A stretch of DNA of 64,000 nucleotides, taken from contig NZ_JAYJJW010000001.1 in assembly GCF_035481675.1 (NCBI RefSeq), forward strand, positions 930,001-994,000. Direction: 5' to 3'. Made by a program: the position numbers and the translations under genes. The DNA is from Alteriqipengyuania_B sp035481675. Its GTDB lineage: Bacteria > Pseudomonadota > Alphaproteobacteria > Sphingomonadales > Sphingomonadaceae. Under the pieces are notes generated by a model. That model was not told the DNA's origin. It worked only from the letters and a program-made list of their open reading frames with translations, and searched no databases. How positions within the stretch are numbered: the first letter of the stretch is position 1; each line of letters begins with the position of its first letter. This document shows, in pieces, positions 52,525-61,708 of the stretch.

Positions 52525-53211
52525 ATGGCTGACAAGAAATTTCCCTTTCCCGACAAGATACCCGACAAGGATGCCTTGCGCCGTATCGGCGAAAAGGTTC
52601 GCAAGCGGCTGGAGGAAGACGAAACCGTCTTCAAGTTTCCGACCGAGGCCGCGGAAATCTTTGCGGTCGGCAATTTCATCCGTCCGTCGGAGTGTGACAA
52701 TCTGATCCGCCAGATCGACGCCGTCGCCAAGCCCAGCCAGACCTACAAGTCTGATTACACCGATGCCTATCGCACCAGCTATTCGGGCAATGTCGATCCC
52801 AACAATCCGCTGGTGAAATCGATCAGCCGGCGGATCGACGACCTGCTCGGACTAAATCCCGTCCAAGGGGAGGCGATCCAGGGACAGCGCTATCTGCCCG
52901 GCCAGGAATTCAAGCCGCATTTCGACTGGTTCCACCCAACCGACGAAAGCTGCTGGCCGCTGGAACAGAAGCGCGGCGGGCAGCGCTGCTACACGGCGAT
53001 GGCGTTCCTCAACGAGGTGGAGGAAGGCGGGCACACCGACTTCCAGCATGCCGGCTTCGGCGTGAAGCCGCAGCGCGGCACCCTGCTGATGTGGAACAAC
53101 GCCCTGCCCGACGGCACGCCGAACGAGGATACGATGCATTCCGGCAGCCCCGTGGTGAAGGGCCAGAAATACGTCATCACCAAGTGGTACCGCGTCAGGA
53201 AGTGGGGCTGA
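52525..53211 (+). CDS. 2-oxoglutarate/Fe(II) dioxygenase, prolyl 4-hydroxylase-like
   Basis: A 228-residue enzyme with the P4H double-stranded beta-helix. The facial triad is H132, D134 (KPHFDWF) and H205 (TMHSGSPV), and K215 (VKGQKYVITKWYR) would bind 2-oxoglutarate. N-terminal Lys/Asp-rich helix is extra. No substrate can be named. Start at 52525, two bases after the end of the intergenic region with cytochrome b561; its stop is 4 bases before the lysS stop. Confidence 0.9.
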   Translation: MADKKFPFPDKIPDKDALRRIGEKVRKRLEEDETVFKFPTEAAEIFAVGNFIRPSECDNLIRQIDAVAKPSQTYKSDYTDAYRTSYSGNVDPNNPLVKSISRRIDDLLGLNPVQGEAIQGQRYLPGQEFKPHFDWFHPTDESCWPLEQKRGGQRCYTAMAFLNEVEEGGHTDFQHAGFGVKPQRGTLLMWNNALPDGTPNEDTMHSGSPVVKGQKYVITKWYRVRKWG

Positions 53212-53214
53212 TCC

Positions 53215-54831
53215 TCACGCGCGGTCCAGCGCCTCGGCGATCAGGCGGCGGGTGTTGTCGATACCATACAGCGCGATGAAGCTGCCCATGCGCGGTCCCT
53301 GGCTCGATCCCAGCAGCGTTTCGTAAAGCGCGCGGAACCAGTCGCGCAGGTTCTCCGCGCCCACTTCTTCGCTCTTGCCGATTTCGTAGACGATGGTCTG
53401 CAGGTCCTCGGCAGTAGTGCCCTCATCGGCCGCTGCCAGCCTGCGATCGAGGTTCTGCAATCCGTAGATCTCGCCGCCCACCGGCGCGCGCTTCTGCAGT
53501 GTCGGGGCCACGAAGTCTCGGTTGTAGGCCAGCGCCCGGTCGATCAGCGCATTGAGCTGCGGATGCTGCTCCGGATCGGCATCGGGCACGTAGTTGGCAA
53601 GGTAGGACCACACCTGCTCCGCATCCGCTTCCGCGCCCAGCACGCCGATCAGGTTGAGCAGCAGCGCATAGGTCACCGGCAGGCTGTCGCCCGCGCCCGG
53701 CGCATTCGGCCCGGCTTGCGCGATATTGGCGCGCAGCAGGTGCCACGCCGGATTGCCCAACTGCTTGTCGAGATCCTGCTCGGCCAGCCGCTCGCGGAAG
53801 GCCCAGTAATCGTCGACCGCGCGCGGGATCACCCCGGCGTGGAGCTGCTTCGCGCTCTTGGGATTGGGGAAGATGTAGAAGCCCAGGCTGTCGTCGCTGC
53901 CGTAGGTCAGCCATTCCTCGATCGTCAGGCCGTTCCCCTTGGACTTGGAGATCTTCTCGCCCTTCTCGTCCAGGAACAACTCGTAGATTAGGCCTTCGGG
54001 CTTCCGTCCGCCAAGCACCTGCGCGATCTTGCCGGACTGCACGCCGGTGTCGGTCAGGTCCTTGCCGTACATCTCGTAATCGACGCCCAGCGCCACCCAG
54101 CGCATGGCGAAGTCGACCTTCCATTGCAGCTTGGCCATCCCGCCCAGCGCGCTCTGCTCGACCACGGTGCCGTCCTCGTCGGTGAAGCGGATGGTGCCGG
54201 CCTCGGCATCGACCACTTCCACCGGAACCTGCAGCACGTTGCCGCTGGCCGGGCTGATGGGCATGATCGGCGAGTAGGTCGCGGCGCGCTCGGCCCGCAG
54301 CGTCGGCAGCATGATGTCGAGGATCGCCTGGTTGTTGCGCAGCACGCCGCGCAAGGCATCGTCGAACTTGCCGGTGTTGTACATGTCGCTCGACGCGATG
54401 AACTCGTATTCGAAGCCGAACCGGTCGAGGAACTCGCGCAGCATCGCGTTGTTGTGCGCGGCGAAGCTCTCGTACTTGCCGAAGGGGTCGGGAATGCGGC
54501 TGAGCGGCTTGTGCAGGTGCTCTGCCAGCATGGCCTGGTTCGGCAGGTTCTCCGGCACCTTGCGGAACCCGTCCATGTCGTCGCTGAAGGCGACCAGCCG
54601 CGTCGGCGCGCCGGTCAGCGCTTCGTAGGCGCGGCGCACGAAGGTGGTCCGCAGCACTTCCTGGAAGGTGCCGATATGCGGCAGCCCGCTGGGCCCGTAG
54701 CCGGTTTCGAACAGCACCGGCGAGCCATCGGGCTTGGTGCCGCCGGGATAGCGTTTGGCCAGCCGCTGCGCCTCCTGGAACGGCCAGGCCTTGGAGTTGC
54801 GGGCGGCGTCTTGCAGCACGGTATCGGTCAT
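53215..54831 (-). CDS. lysS: Lysyl-tRNA synthetase, class I
   Basis: Charges tRNA-Lys. The 538-residue protein is of the class I (archaeal-type) LysRS, unrelated in fold to the class II enzyme of E. coli. It has the HIGH-like HIGT (52-55) and the KISKS (293-297) signatures and the alpha-helical anticodon cage at the C-terminus. Most alphaproteobacteria use this form. Start at 54831 (MTDTVLQDAARNSKAWPF). A 25-base repeat element lies 85 bases upstream. Confidence 0.96.
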   Translation of the reverse strand: MTDTVLQDAARNSKAWPFQEAQRLAKRYPGGTKPDGSPVLFETGYGPSGLPHIGTFQEVLRTTFVRRAYEALTGAPTRLVAFSDDMDGFRKVPENLPNQAMLAEHLHKPLSRIPDPFGKYESFAAHNNAMLREFLDRFGFEYEFIASSDMYNTGKFDDALRGVLRNNQAILDIMLPTLRAERAATYSPIMPISPASGNVLQVPVEVVDAEAGTIRFTDEDGTVVEQSALGGMAKLQWKVDFAMRWVALGVDYEMYGKDLTDTGVQSGKIAQVLGGRKPEGLIYELFLDEKGEKISKSKGNGLTIEEWLTYGSDDSLGFYIFPNPKSAKQLHAGVIPRAVDDYWAFRERLAEQDLDKQLGNPAWHLLRANIAQAGPNAPGAGDSLPVTYALLLNLIGVLGAEADAEQVWSYLANYVPDADPEQHPQLNALIDRALAYNRDFVAPTLQKRAPVGGEIYGLQNLDRRLAAADEGTTAEDLQTIVYEIGKSEEVGAENLRDWFRALYETLLGSSQGPRMGSFIALYGIDNTRRLIAEALDRA

Positions 54832-54916
54832 GCGCGGCACATTGGCCAAGCGGCCCCGTGTTGCAAGTGCGAACTGTTGGATCGGCGTAGGAGCCGCGCC
54901 CGGCGCATCCTCATCG

Positions 54917-54941
54917 ATGGAACACATGGAACACGGTCCTG
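54917..54941 (-). repeat. 25-bp element with tandem GTGTTCCAT, copy 2 (upstream of lysS)
   Basis: Exact reverse complement of 33742-33766. It reads toward lysS and ends 85 bases before its start, as copy 1 ends 81 bases before aroQ. Confidence 0.85.
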
Positions 54942-55109
54942 TCGCAAAACCGCTGGGAGCCTGCGGGCGGACGGCGCAGGGGCATGAAGGGAGGCGCAGG
55001 CGATATTCATGGCGCGGATAGTATCGCTGCAAAGAGGCGAGTAGGAAAATGCGGCCCCGTTCGATTGCCGCTATTCGCCCTTCTTTCGAAGCAGTAATCA
55101 CCAGCCCAC

Positions 55110-56915
55110 ATGGCCGCCGTGATGTCCTTCATCGATTCGCATTCGGCGCTTATCGGCCTCGCCCTCCTCGTCGGGATATTCGTCGCGTTTTTCCTCGAAC
55201 GCCGTCCGCCGGTGACCATCGCCGTGGCAGGGGCGGTCATCGTGCTGGCGCTGGGCTTCGTCGATCCCGACGCGATCCTGGGCGTGTTCGGCAACAACGC
55301 GCCGGTTACCATCGGGGCGATGTTCGTGCTGAGCGGCGCTTTGCTGCGCACGGGCGCGCTGGAGGAGATTTCGGGCTGGGTCATCCGCCGCACTCTGCGC
55401 AAGCCGCGGCTGGCGGTGGCGGAAGTCGGTGCCGGCACGCTCGCGGCCTCGGCCTTCATGAACAACACGCCGGTGGTGATCGTGATGATCCCCATCCTGA
55501 AGCGGCTGGCGCGCGTGCTGGGCACGGCATCCACCCGCCTGCTGATCCCGCTGTCCTATCTTTCGATCCTTGGCGGCACGATTACCCTGATCGGCACTTC
55601 CACCAACCTGCTGGTGGACGGTGTCGCGACCGAGGCTGGCCTTGCCCCCTTCGGGATCTTCGAGATTTCGCTGGTCGGCCTCGTCACCGCAGCGGCCGGT
55701 GTCGCCACGCTGGTCGTGCTCGGCCCCGTCCTGCTGCCCGACCGCCCCGGCCGGCAGGACGAGGCGATGGCGGAGAACGAAAGTTACCTCAGTCATTTGG
55801 TGGTGGCGGAGGACAGCCCGCTGATCGGCCAGAAGCTGGGCGATACGCGCATGTCGCGCCGCCCGGGCGTACGCATCCTGGCCGTGCGGCAGGGCGGCGA
55901 ACTGGAGCGCAGGAACGTGTCCGATATCGTCCTTGCCGCGGGCGACCAGCTGGTCATCGCCGCCAGCCCCACCGAAGTCGCCTCCTTTGCCGAAGGGCGC
56001 GATTTCCGCATCGGCCTGACCGGCGTCGGTGGCGGGATCGCGACGGCCAAGGAAAAACGATCGACCGACACGCGGCTCGTCACGGCGGTCATCACCCCGT
56101 CCCACCCGATGATCGGCAGCCGGCTGGCCGAGATCCCGATGCTGTCGCGCCTGAAGGTCCGCGTGCTCGGCCTCGCCCGTCCGCGCCACCTCGCCGGGCC
56201 GGACCTTGCCAACGCCCGCGTGCGCGCCGGCGACCGCCTGCTGATCGCCACGGGTGACGATGCGGTCGTGACCCTGCAGCGTAACGTCGACCTGGCCGAA
56301 GTCGGGGATGCCCCCGTGCAGAGCTTCCGCCGCGCACGTGCGCCCATCGCCATCGCCACGCTGGCCGCCGTGGTGTTGGGCGCGGCGATTTTCGACCTGC
56401 CCATCGTGGCGCTGGCCATTGCCGGGGTCGCGGTGGTCCTGCTGACCCGCTGCATCGAGCCCGAAGAGGCGTGGAGCGCGATCGACGGCAGCACGCTGGT
56501 ACTGATCTTCGCCATGCTCGCCTTCGGGATGGGGCTGGACGAGGCCGGGACCATCCAGTTGATCGTCGATACGTTGCAGCCCGTGCTGGCGGATGCCTCC
56601 CCGCTGCTGCTGCTGGTGCTGATCTACGCCCTGACCAGCGCGCTGACCGAAACGGTCACCAACAACGCGGTTGCCGTGATCATGACCCCGCTGGTAATAT
56701 CGCTGACGCAGGCGCTGGGGGTCGATCCCCGCCCTTTCGTGGTCGCGGTAATGTTCGGCGCCAGCGCCAGTTTTGCGACGCCGATCGGCTACCAGACCAA
56801 CACGCTGGTCTACGGCGCAGCGAATTATCGCTTCATGGATTTCGTGAAGATCGGCCTGCCGATGAATGTCATCGTCGGCATCGCCACCTGCGCTGCGATC
56901 CACTTCTTTTTCTGA
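55110..56915 (+). CDS. SLC13-family permease with two TrkA-C domains
   Basis: A 601-residue transporter with N-terminal membrane helices (to about 215), two TrkA_C-type cytoplasmic domains (about 218-305 and 325-405) and a second membrane half (about 410-601). Signatures NNTPVVIVMIPIL and TSTNLLVDG in the first half, ETVTNNAVAVIMTPLV and PIGYQTNTLVYG in the second, match the divalent anion/Na+ symporter group. Sulfate or dicarboxylate are possible substrates. A second ATG at 55122 is an alternative start. Confidence 0.9.
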   Translation: MAAVMSFIDSHSALIGLALLVGIFVAFFLERRPPVTIAVAGAVIVLALGFVDPDAILGVFGNNAPVTIGAMFVLSGALLRTGALEEISGWVIRRTLRKPRLAVAEVGAGTLAASAFMNNTPVVIVMIPILKRLARVLGTASTRLLIPLSYLSILGGTITLIGTSTNLLVDGVATEAGLAPFGIFEISLVGLVTAAAGVATLVVLGPVLLPDRPGRQDEAMAENESYLSHLVVAEDSPLIGQKLGDTRMSRRPGVRILAVRQGGELERRNVSDIVLAAGDQLVIAASPTEVASFAEGRDFRIGLTGVGGGIATAKEKRSTDTRLVTAVITPSHPMIGSRLAEIPMLSRLKVRVLGLARPRHLAGPDLANARVRAGDRLLIATGDDAVVTLQRNVDLAEVGDAPVQSFRRARAPIAIATLAAVVLGAAIFDLPIVALAIAGVAVVLLTRCIEPEEAWSAIDGSTLVLIFAMLAFGMGLDEAGTIQLIVDTLQPVLADASPLLLLVLIYALTSALTETVTNNAVAVIMTPLVISLTQALGVDPRPFVVAVMFGASASFATPIGYQTNTLVYGAANYRFMDFVKIGLPMNVIVGIATCAAIHFFF

Positions 56916-56935
56916 GCAATCGCCGCGCGCCGCGC

Positions 56936-56963
56936 TTGGCAATCGTTCCACCTTCGTTCTAAA
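56936..56963 (+). promoter_or_regulatory. Promoter with overlapping LexA (SOS) box before the DinG-type gene
   Basis: TTGGCA (56936-56941), 16 bases, TCTAAA (56958-56963). A perfect LexA site GTTC (56945-56948), 7 bases, GTTC (56956-56959) lies across the spacer and -10. The start codon is only 8 bases past the -10, so the transcript may be leaderless. Confidence 0.65.
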
Positions 56964-56971
56964 CCGTTGGG

Positions 56972-59689
56972 ATGGTCGCCGCGCTTCCCCTCCCCGCCCT
57001 GCACGCCAGCCATGCGGGCACGTGGCTGCGCAGCGCCAATGGCGAGACGCGCGGCGTGGCGAAGGGCGAAGCGGTGACGCTGGCAGCCGACACGCCCGCC
57101 CTGATCCTCAACGCGCCGCTGGTGGCGACCCGGCTCGGCTATCCCGACCTGTCGGGGCTCGACCTGCTGGAGCTGTTCGCATTCGTCCGCCCCGCGCAGT
57201 TCTGCGTGCCGACGCCCAAGGGACTGGCCCACGCAACCGGCTTGCCCGAACCGGCCAGCGACGATGCGGTGCCCGAACTGCTCCAGCGCGCCGCCGCGGT
57301 GTTGCTGGAACAATGCGAGGCGGCGGACTGGCCGCAGCGCGAAGGCGCGTGGAGCATCCTGCAATCGCTCGCCAAGTTGCGCTGGCCGTGGGCGGCGATC
57401 ATCGCCCCGCACATCGCGCGGCCGGAGCGGGCGGAGAAGTGGCTCTTCAGCCGCCTGCCCGAATGGGAGGAAAGCCCCGAACGGCCGCAGCCCGCGCAGG
57501 TGCTGATCGAGGAAAACGAGATCGAAGGGCGGCTCGAACGGCTGACCGGCGAAGGCGCGGAACGGCGCGAGGGGCAGCGCAGCTACGCCCGCGAAACCGG
57601 CGGCATGTTCGCGCCACGGGGCAAGGACCGCCGCCCGCACGTGGTGCTGGCACAGGCAGGCACGGGCGTCGGCAAGACGCTCGGCTATCTCGCCCCCGCA
57701 TCGCTGTGGGCGGAACGTGCGAAAGGCACCGTCTGGGTCAGCACCTACACCAAGAACCTGCAACGCCAGCTGCGGCAGGAAGCGCGCCGTGCGTGGGGCG
57801 AGACGCGGCCCGACGGCAGCAAGCCGGTGGTGGTGCGCAAGGGGCGGGAAAACTACCTCTGCCTGCTCAACCTGGAAGATGCGCTGCAGGGCGGCTTCGG
57901 CGGGCGTGCGGCGATCCTGGCGCAGCTGGTGGCGCGCTGGGCGGCTTTCAGCGCCGATGGCGACATGATCGGGGGCGACTTGCCCGGCTGGCTCGGCACG
58001 CTGTTCCGCAAGCGCGGGATTGCCGCCCTGACGGACCAGCGCGGCGAATGCGTCTATGCCGGCTGCCCGCATTACCGCAAATGCTTCATCGAACGCAGCG
58101 CCCGGGCGAGCGCGCAGGCCGACCTCGTCATCGCCAACCACGCGCTGGTGATGATCAACGCAGCGAGAGGCCGCGACCACGCACTGCGCCCCACCCGCAT
58201 CGTGTTCGACGAAGGCCATCACGTCTTCGACGCCGCCGACAGCACCTTTGCCGCCGCGCTGACGGGGCAGGAGCTGATCGAACTGCGCCGCTGGGTGATC
58301 GGCCCGGAACGCAATTCGCGCGGGCGGCGGCGCGGGCTTGCGGCGCGGCTGGCCGATATCGCGAGCTATGACGAGGAAGGCGGCAAGGCGATCGCCGCCG
58401 CGCGCGAGGGGGCGGAGGCGCTTCCGTCGGAAGGTTGGACGCAGCGGCTGGCGGACAATGCGCCGTCCGGCCCGCTGGAGGCGCTGCTCGCCGCCGTGCG
58501 CGCCCTCACCTACGCCCGCGACGAAAGCGGGGCGCAGGACGCGGGCTACGGGATCGAGACCGAGGCCGCGCAGCTGGACGGCAATTTCATCGAGCTGGCC
58601 GGACAGGCCGCCGCCGCGCTCGCCGCTATCCGCAAGCCGCTTATCCGGCTGGGCGTACGGCTGGAAAAACTGCTGGAAGAAGCGCCCGACTGGCTCGATG
58701 CACAGGGGCGCCAGCGGCTCGACGGGGCGCGCCATGCGATGGCGTGGCGGATCGACCTGCTCAGCGCGTGGGAGGCACTGCTCGACCGACTGGGCGGCCC
58801 GGCCGATCCGGAATTCGTCGACTGGCTGGCCGTCGACCGCAACGAAAGCCGCGAGTTCGACATCGGCATCCACCGCCGCTGGCTCGACCCGATGAAGCCC
58901 TTCGCCCGCGTGGTGCTGGAGCCTTCCCACGGGGTCACCATGACCAGCGCCACTCTCCGCGACGGGGACGACTGGCAAAGCGCCATCATGCGCAGCGGGG
59001 CCCCGCGTATCGAGGTGCAGCCGCGGCTGGTGCAGGCGGACAGCCCGTTTGACTATGCCGCGCAGGCCGAAGTGCTGATCGTGACCGATGTGAAGAAAGG
59101 CGACCTTGCCGCGCTGGCGGGCGCCTATGCGCGGATCATCGAAGGTTGCGGTGGCGGCGTGCTGGGCCTGTTCACCGCGATCCGGCGAATGCGCGCCGTG
59201 CATGGCCGCATCGCGGACCGGCTCGCCCGGGCGGGCCTGCCGCTCTACGCCCAACACGTCGATCCCATCGACACCGGTACGCTGGTCGATATCTTTCGTG
59301 ACGATCCCGCCGCCAGCCTGCTCGGCACCGATGCCCTGCGCGACGGAGTGGACGTGCCGGGGGAAAGCCTGCGCTGCGTGGTGATGGAGCAGGTTCCGTG
59401 GCCCAAGCCGTCCATCCTCCACCGCGCCCGGCGCGCCGCGAACGGGGGCAGCGCGCACGACGACCGCATCATCCGCGCCCGGCTGGCGCAGGCTTTCGGA
59501 CGGCTGATCCGCAGCCGCGAGGACCGCGGCCATTTCGTCGTCCTCTCGCCCGCCTTCCCCAGCCGCCTGCTGACCGCCTTCCCGCCCGGCACGCCTGTCA
59601 CACGCCTGACGCTTGCGGAAGCTTTACAACGCCTCGGCAGCGGTGTTTCGGAAAGCGAGCCCGCCGTTACGGAAAGTCAGGACACGTGA
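56972..59689 (+). CDS. DinG-type Fe-S ATP-dependent DNA helicase
   Basis: A 905-residue superfamily 2 helicase of the Rad3/DinG group. Walker A is AGTGVGKT (229-236), Walker B DEGH (413-416). Four Cys, C297, C360, C365 and C371, are spaced to hold the 4Fe-4S cluster. The C-terminal block RLAQAFGRLIRSREDRGHFVVL is motif VI. The N-terminal 200 residues are not a recognisable exonuclease. Such helicases unwind R-loops and damaged forks. A LexA box lies over the promoter. Its stop overlaps the sixA start (GTGA). Confidence 0.92.
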   Translation: MVAALPLPALHASHAGTWLRSANGETRGVAKGEAVTLAADTPALILNAPLVATRLGYPDLSGLDLLELFAFVRPAQFCVPTPKGLAHATGLPEPASDDAVPELLQRAAAVLLEQCEAADWPQREGAWSILQSLAKLRWPWAAIIAPHIARPERAEKWLFSRLPEWEESPERPQPAQVLIEENEIEGRLERLTGEGAERREGQRSYARETGGMFAPRGKDRRPHVVLAQAGTGVGKTLGYLAPASLWAERAKGTVWVSTYTKNLQRQLRQEARRAWGETRPDGSKPVVVRKGRENYLCLLNLEDALQGGFGGRAAILAQLVARWAAFSADGDMIGGDLPGWLGTLFRKRGIAALTDQRGECVYAGCPHYRKCFIERSARASAQADLVIANHALVMINAARGRDHALRPTRIVFDEGHHVFDAADSTFAAALTGQELIELRRWVIGPERNSRGRRRGLAARLADIASYDEEGGKAIAAAREGAEALPSEGWTQRLADNAPSGPLEALLAAVRALTYARDESGAQDAGYGIETEAAQLDGNFIELAGQAAAALAAIRKPLIRLGVRLEKLLEEAPDWLDAQGRQRLDGARHAMAWRIDLLSAWEALLDRLGGPADPEFVDWLAVDRNESREFDIGIHRRWLDPMKPFARVVLEPSHGVTMTSATLRDGDDWQSAIMRSGAPRIEVQPRLVQADSPFDYAAQAEVLIVTDVKKGDLAALAGAYARIIEGCGGGVLGLFTAIRRMRAVHGRIADRLARAGLPLYAQHVDPIDTGTLVDIFRDDPAASLLGTDALRDGVDVPGESLRCVVMEQVPWPKPSILHRARRAANGGSAHDDRIIRARLAQAFGRLIRSREDRGHFVVLSPAFPSRLLTAFPPGTPVTRLTLAEALQRLGSGVSESEPAVTESQDT

Positions 59690-60213
59690 AGACACTCGGC
59701 CTCTTGCGCCATGCGAAATCGGACTGGGACGACCGTGCCCTGCGCGATTTCGACCGCGGCCTGAACGATCGCGGGCGGCGCGGTGCGGCGTTGATGGGCG
59801 CGCATATCGTGGACGAGGGTACGGCGTGGGACCTGCTGATCGCCAGCCCGGCCGAGCGCGTGCAGCGCACGCTCGAAAGCGCGAAGCTGGGACTGGAACC
59901 GCAGTTCGACAAGCGCTGCTACCTCGCTTCGTCCGCCACGCTGATGGAGGTCGTGCGCGATCTTGCCGGCGATGCCGACCGCGTGCTGCTGTCCGGCCAC
60001 AATCCGGGCATGCAGGAACTCGTCTTCGACATTGTCGCGCCGGACGCGGAAGATGCCCTGTTCGACGAGGCGGCGCGCAAGTTCCCCACCGCGTCCTTCG
60101 CCATCCTGGAATGCGATATCGACGACTGGGCGGACCTGGCCGACGATTGCGGCAAGCTGGTGCACTTCACCCGCCCGCGCGACCTCGATCCGGACCTCGG
60201 CCCCGAAGACTGA
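59686..60213 (+). CDS. SixA-type histidine phosphatase
   Basis: A 175-residue phosphohistidine phosphatase. The catalytic RHA motif is at 8-10 (LGLLRHAKSDW, His9); Arg in SPAERVQRT and His in LSGHNPGMQE (about 105) complete the site. SixA of E. coli removes phosphate from His-containing phosphotransfer proteins or PtsP partners. GTG start overlaps the helicase stop. Why these two are coupled is not obvious. Confidence 0.9.
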   Translation: MKTLGLLRHAKSDWDDRALRDFDRGLNDRGRRGAALMGAHIVDEGTAWDLLIASPAERVQRTLESAKLGLEPQFDKRCYLASSATLMEVVRDLAGDADRVLLSGHNPGMQELVFDIVAPDAEDALFDEAARKFPTASFAILECDIDDWADLADDCGKLVHFTRPRDLDPDLGPED

Positions 60214-60214
60214 C

Positions 60215-61648
60215 CTATCCCTGATGGATGGCCTTGGTCACCGTATAGGCTTCGAACCCTTCCGGCCCGCCTTCGCTGCCGAAGCCTGAATCCTTCACCC
60301 CGCCGAAAGGCGCATCGACCGCGCTGATCGCGAAGCTGTTGATCCCGACCATCCCGGCTTCCACCGCATCGCCCACGAGGTTGGCGGTCTTGAGCCCTTC
60401 CGTGAAGGCGAACGCGGCCAGCCCGTAAGGCAGGCGGTTCGCCTTCGCGATCGCCTCGTCCAGCGTGGCGAAGCTTTGCGTGACGGCCAGCGGGCCGAAG
60501 GGTTCCTCGTTCATCACCCGCGCCGCGTCGGGCACGTCGGCGAGCAGCGTGGGGCGGTAGAAATAGCCCGCATCGCCGCGCTCCCCGCCTGCCATCAGCC
60601 GCGCGCCGCTGGCCACGGCATCGCCGACCAGTTCGTCGATCGCGCCGGGACGCCGCTCGTTGGCGAGCGGCCCCATCGCGGTCCCTTCTTCCAGGCCGTT
60701 GCCGACCCGGACTTTCGCCGTACGCTCCGCAAATCCCTTCACGAAAGCATCGTGGATGCCCTCCTGCACGAAAAAGCGCGTGGGGCTGACGCAGACCTGC
60801 CCGGCGTTGCGGAATTTCTGCGGCACCACCATGTCGAGCGTCTTGTCGAGATCGCAGTCGTCGAACACCAGCACCGGCGCATGGCCGCCCAGCTCCATCG
60901 TAATGCGCTTCAGCCCGTCGGCCGCCAGCTTCATCAGGTGCTTGCCGACCGGGATGGAGCCGGTGAAGCTGACCTTGCGGATGACCGGGCTGGCCAGCAG
61001 GTGGCGGCTCACCATGTCGGGCACGCCGTGGACAAGCTGCGCCGCGCCTTTCGGGATACCCGCATCATGCAGCGCGCGGATGAGCGCGCCCGTGCAGCCG
61101 GGCGTTTCCTCCGGCGGCTTGGCGATCACGGAATTGCCTGCCGCCAGCGCCGGGCCGAGCTTCTTTGCCATCAGGTAGGTCGGGAAATTCCACGGACTGA
61201 AAGCGGCGACAGGGCCGACCGGCTGGCGGATCACCATCGAGCGCTGCCCGGCGGGCCGCACCAGCACGCGGCCGTATTGCCGCTTCGCTTCCTCTGCCGC
61301 CCAGTCGAGGATTTGCGCAGAGCCCATCACCTCGCTCTTCGCTTCGGCCAGCGGCTTGCCCTGCTCCATCGTCATGGTGCGGCCGATCCCTTCGGCCCGT
61401 TCGCGCAGCAATGCGGCAGCTTTCTTCAGGATCGCACCGCGCGCGTCCACATCCATCGCCCGCCACGTTTCGAAACCGCGCGCCGATGCCGCCAGCGCAG
61501 CGTCGAGATCGGCGGCGGTCACCAGCGGCACCTCGCCGATCGCCTCGCCGGTGGCGGGGTTGATCACGGTATGCGTGTCGCGCCCGTCGCCGGACAGGAA
61601 TTCGCCGTCGATATAAAGGGCCGGCTGGGCGTCGTAAGTGGTGGTCAT
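60215..61648 (-). CDS. NAD(P)-dependent succinate-semialdehyde dehydrogenase
   Basis: A 477-residue aldehyde dehydrogenase. The catalytic Glu in MELGGHAPVLVF and Cys in FRNAGQVCVSPTRFFV are present, with the N-terminal SFTGSIPVGKHL cofactor block. Sequence layout matches GabD, which oxidises succinate semialdehyde to succinate. No GABA transaminase is nearby, so gabD is probable but not certain. Its stop is 1 base from the sixA stop. Confidence 0.88.
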   Translation of the reverse strand: MTTTYDAQPALYIDGEFLSGDGRDTHTVINPATGEAIGEVPLVTAADLDAALAASARGFETWRAMDVDARGAILKKAAALLRERAEGIGRTMTMEQGKPLAEAKSEVMGSAQILDWAAEEAKRQYGRVLVRPAGQRSMVIRQPVGPVAAFSPWNFPTYLMAKKLGPALAAGNSVIAKPPEETPGCTGALIRALHDAGIPKGAAQLVHGVPDMVSRHLLASPVIRKVSFTGSIPVGKHLMKLAADGLKRITMELGGHAPVLVFDDCDLDKTLDMVVPQKFRNAGQVCVSPTRFFVQEGIHDAFVKGFAERTAKVRVGNGLEEGTAMGPLANERRPGAIDELVGDAVASGARLMAGGERGDAGYFYRPTLLADVPDAARVMNEEPFGPLAVTQSFATLDEAIAKANRLPYGLAAFAFTEGLKTANLVGDAVEAGMVGINSFAISAVDAPFGGVKDSGFGSEGGPEGFEAYTVTKAIHQG

Positions 61649-61708
61649 GCGTCTGCCTTCTGGTCGCGTCCCGTAAGCGGGTTCGCGCTCCTTTAGGCAG
61701 GCCGGGTG

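Noticed and set aside
55098..56951. Minus-strand open frame of 617 codons
   Set aside because: Shadow of the SLC13 permease gene; His/Asp/Gln-biased composition.
56825..59533. Minus-strand open frame of 902 codons
   Set aside because: Shadow of the DinG-type helicase gene.
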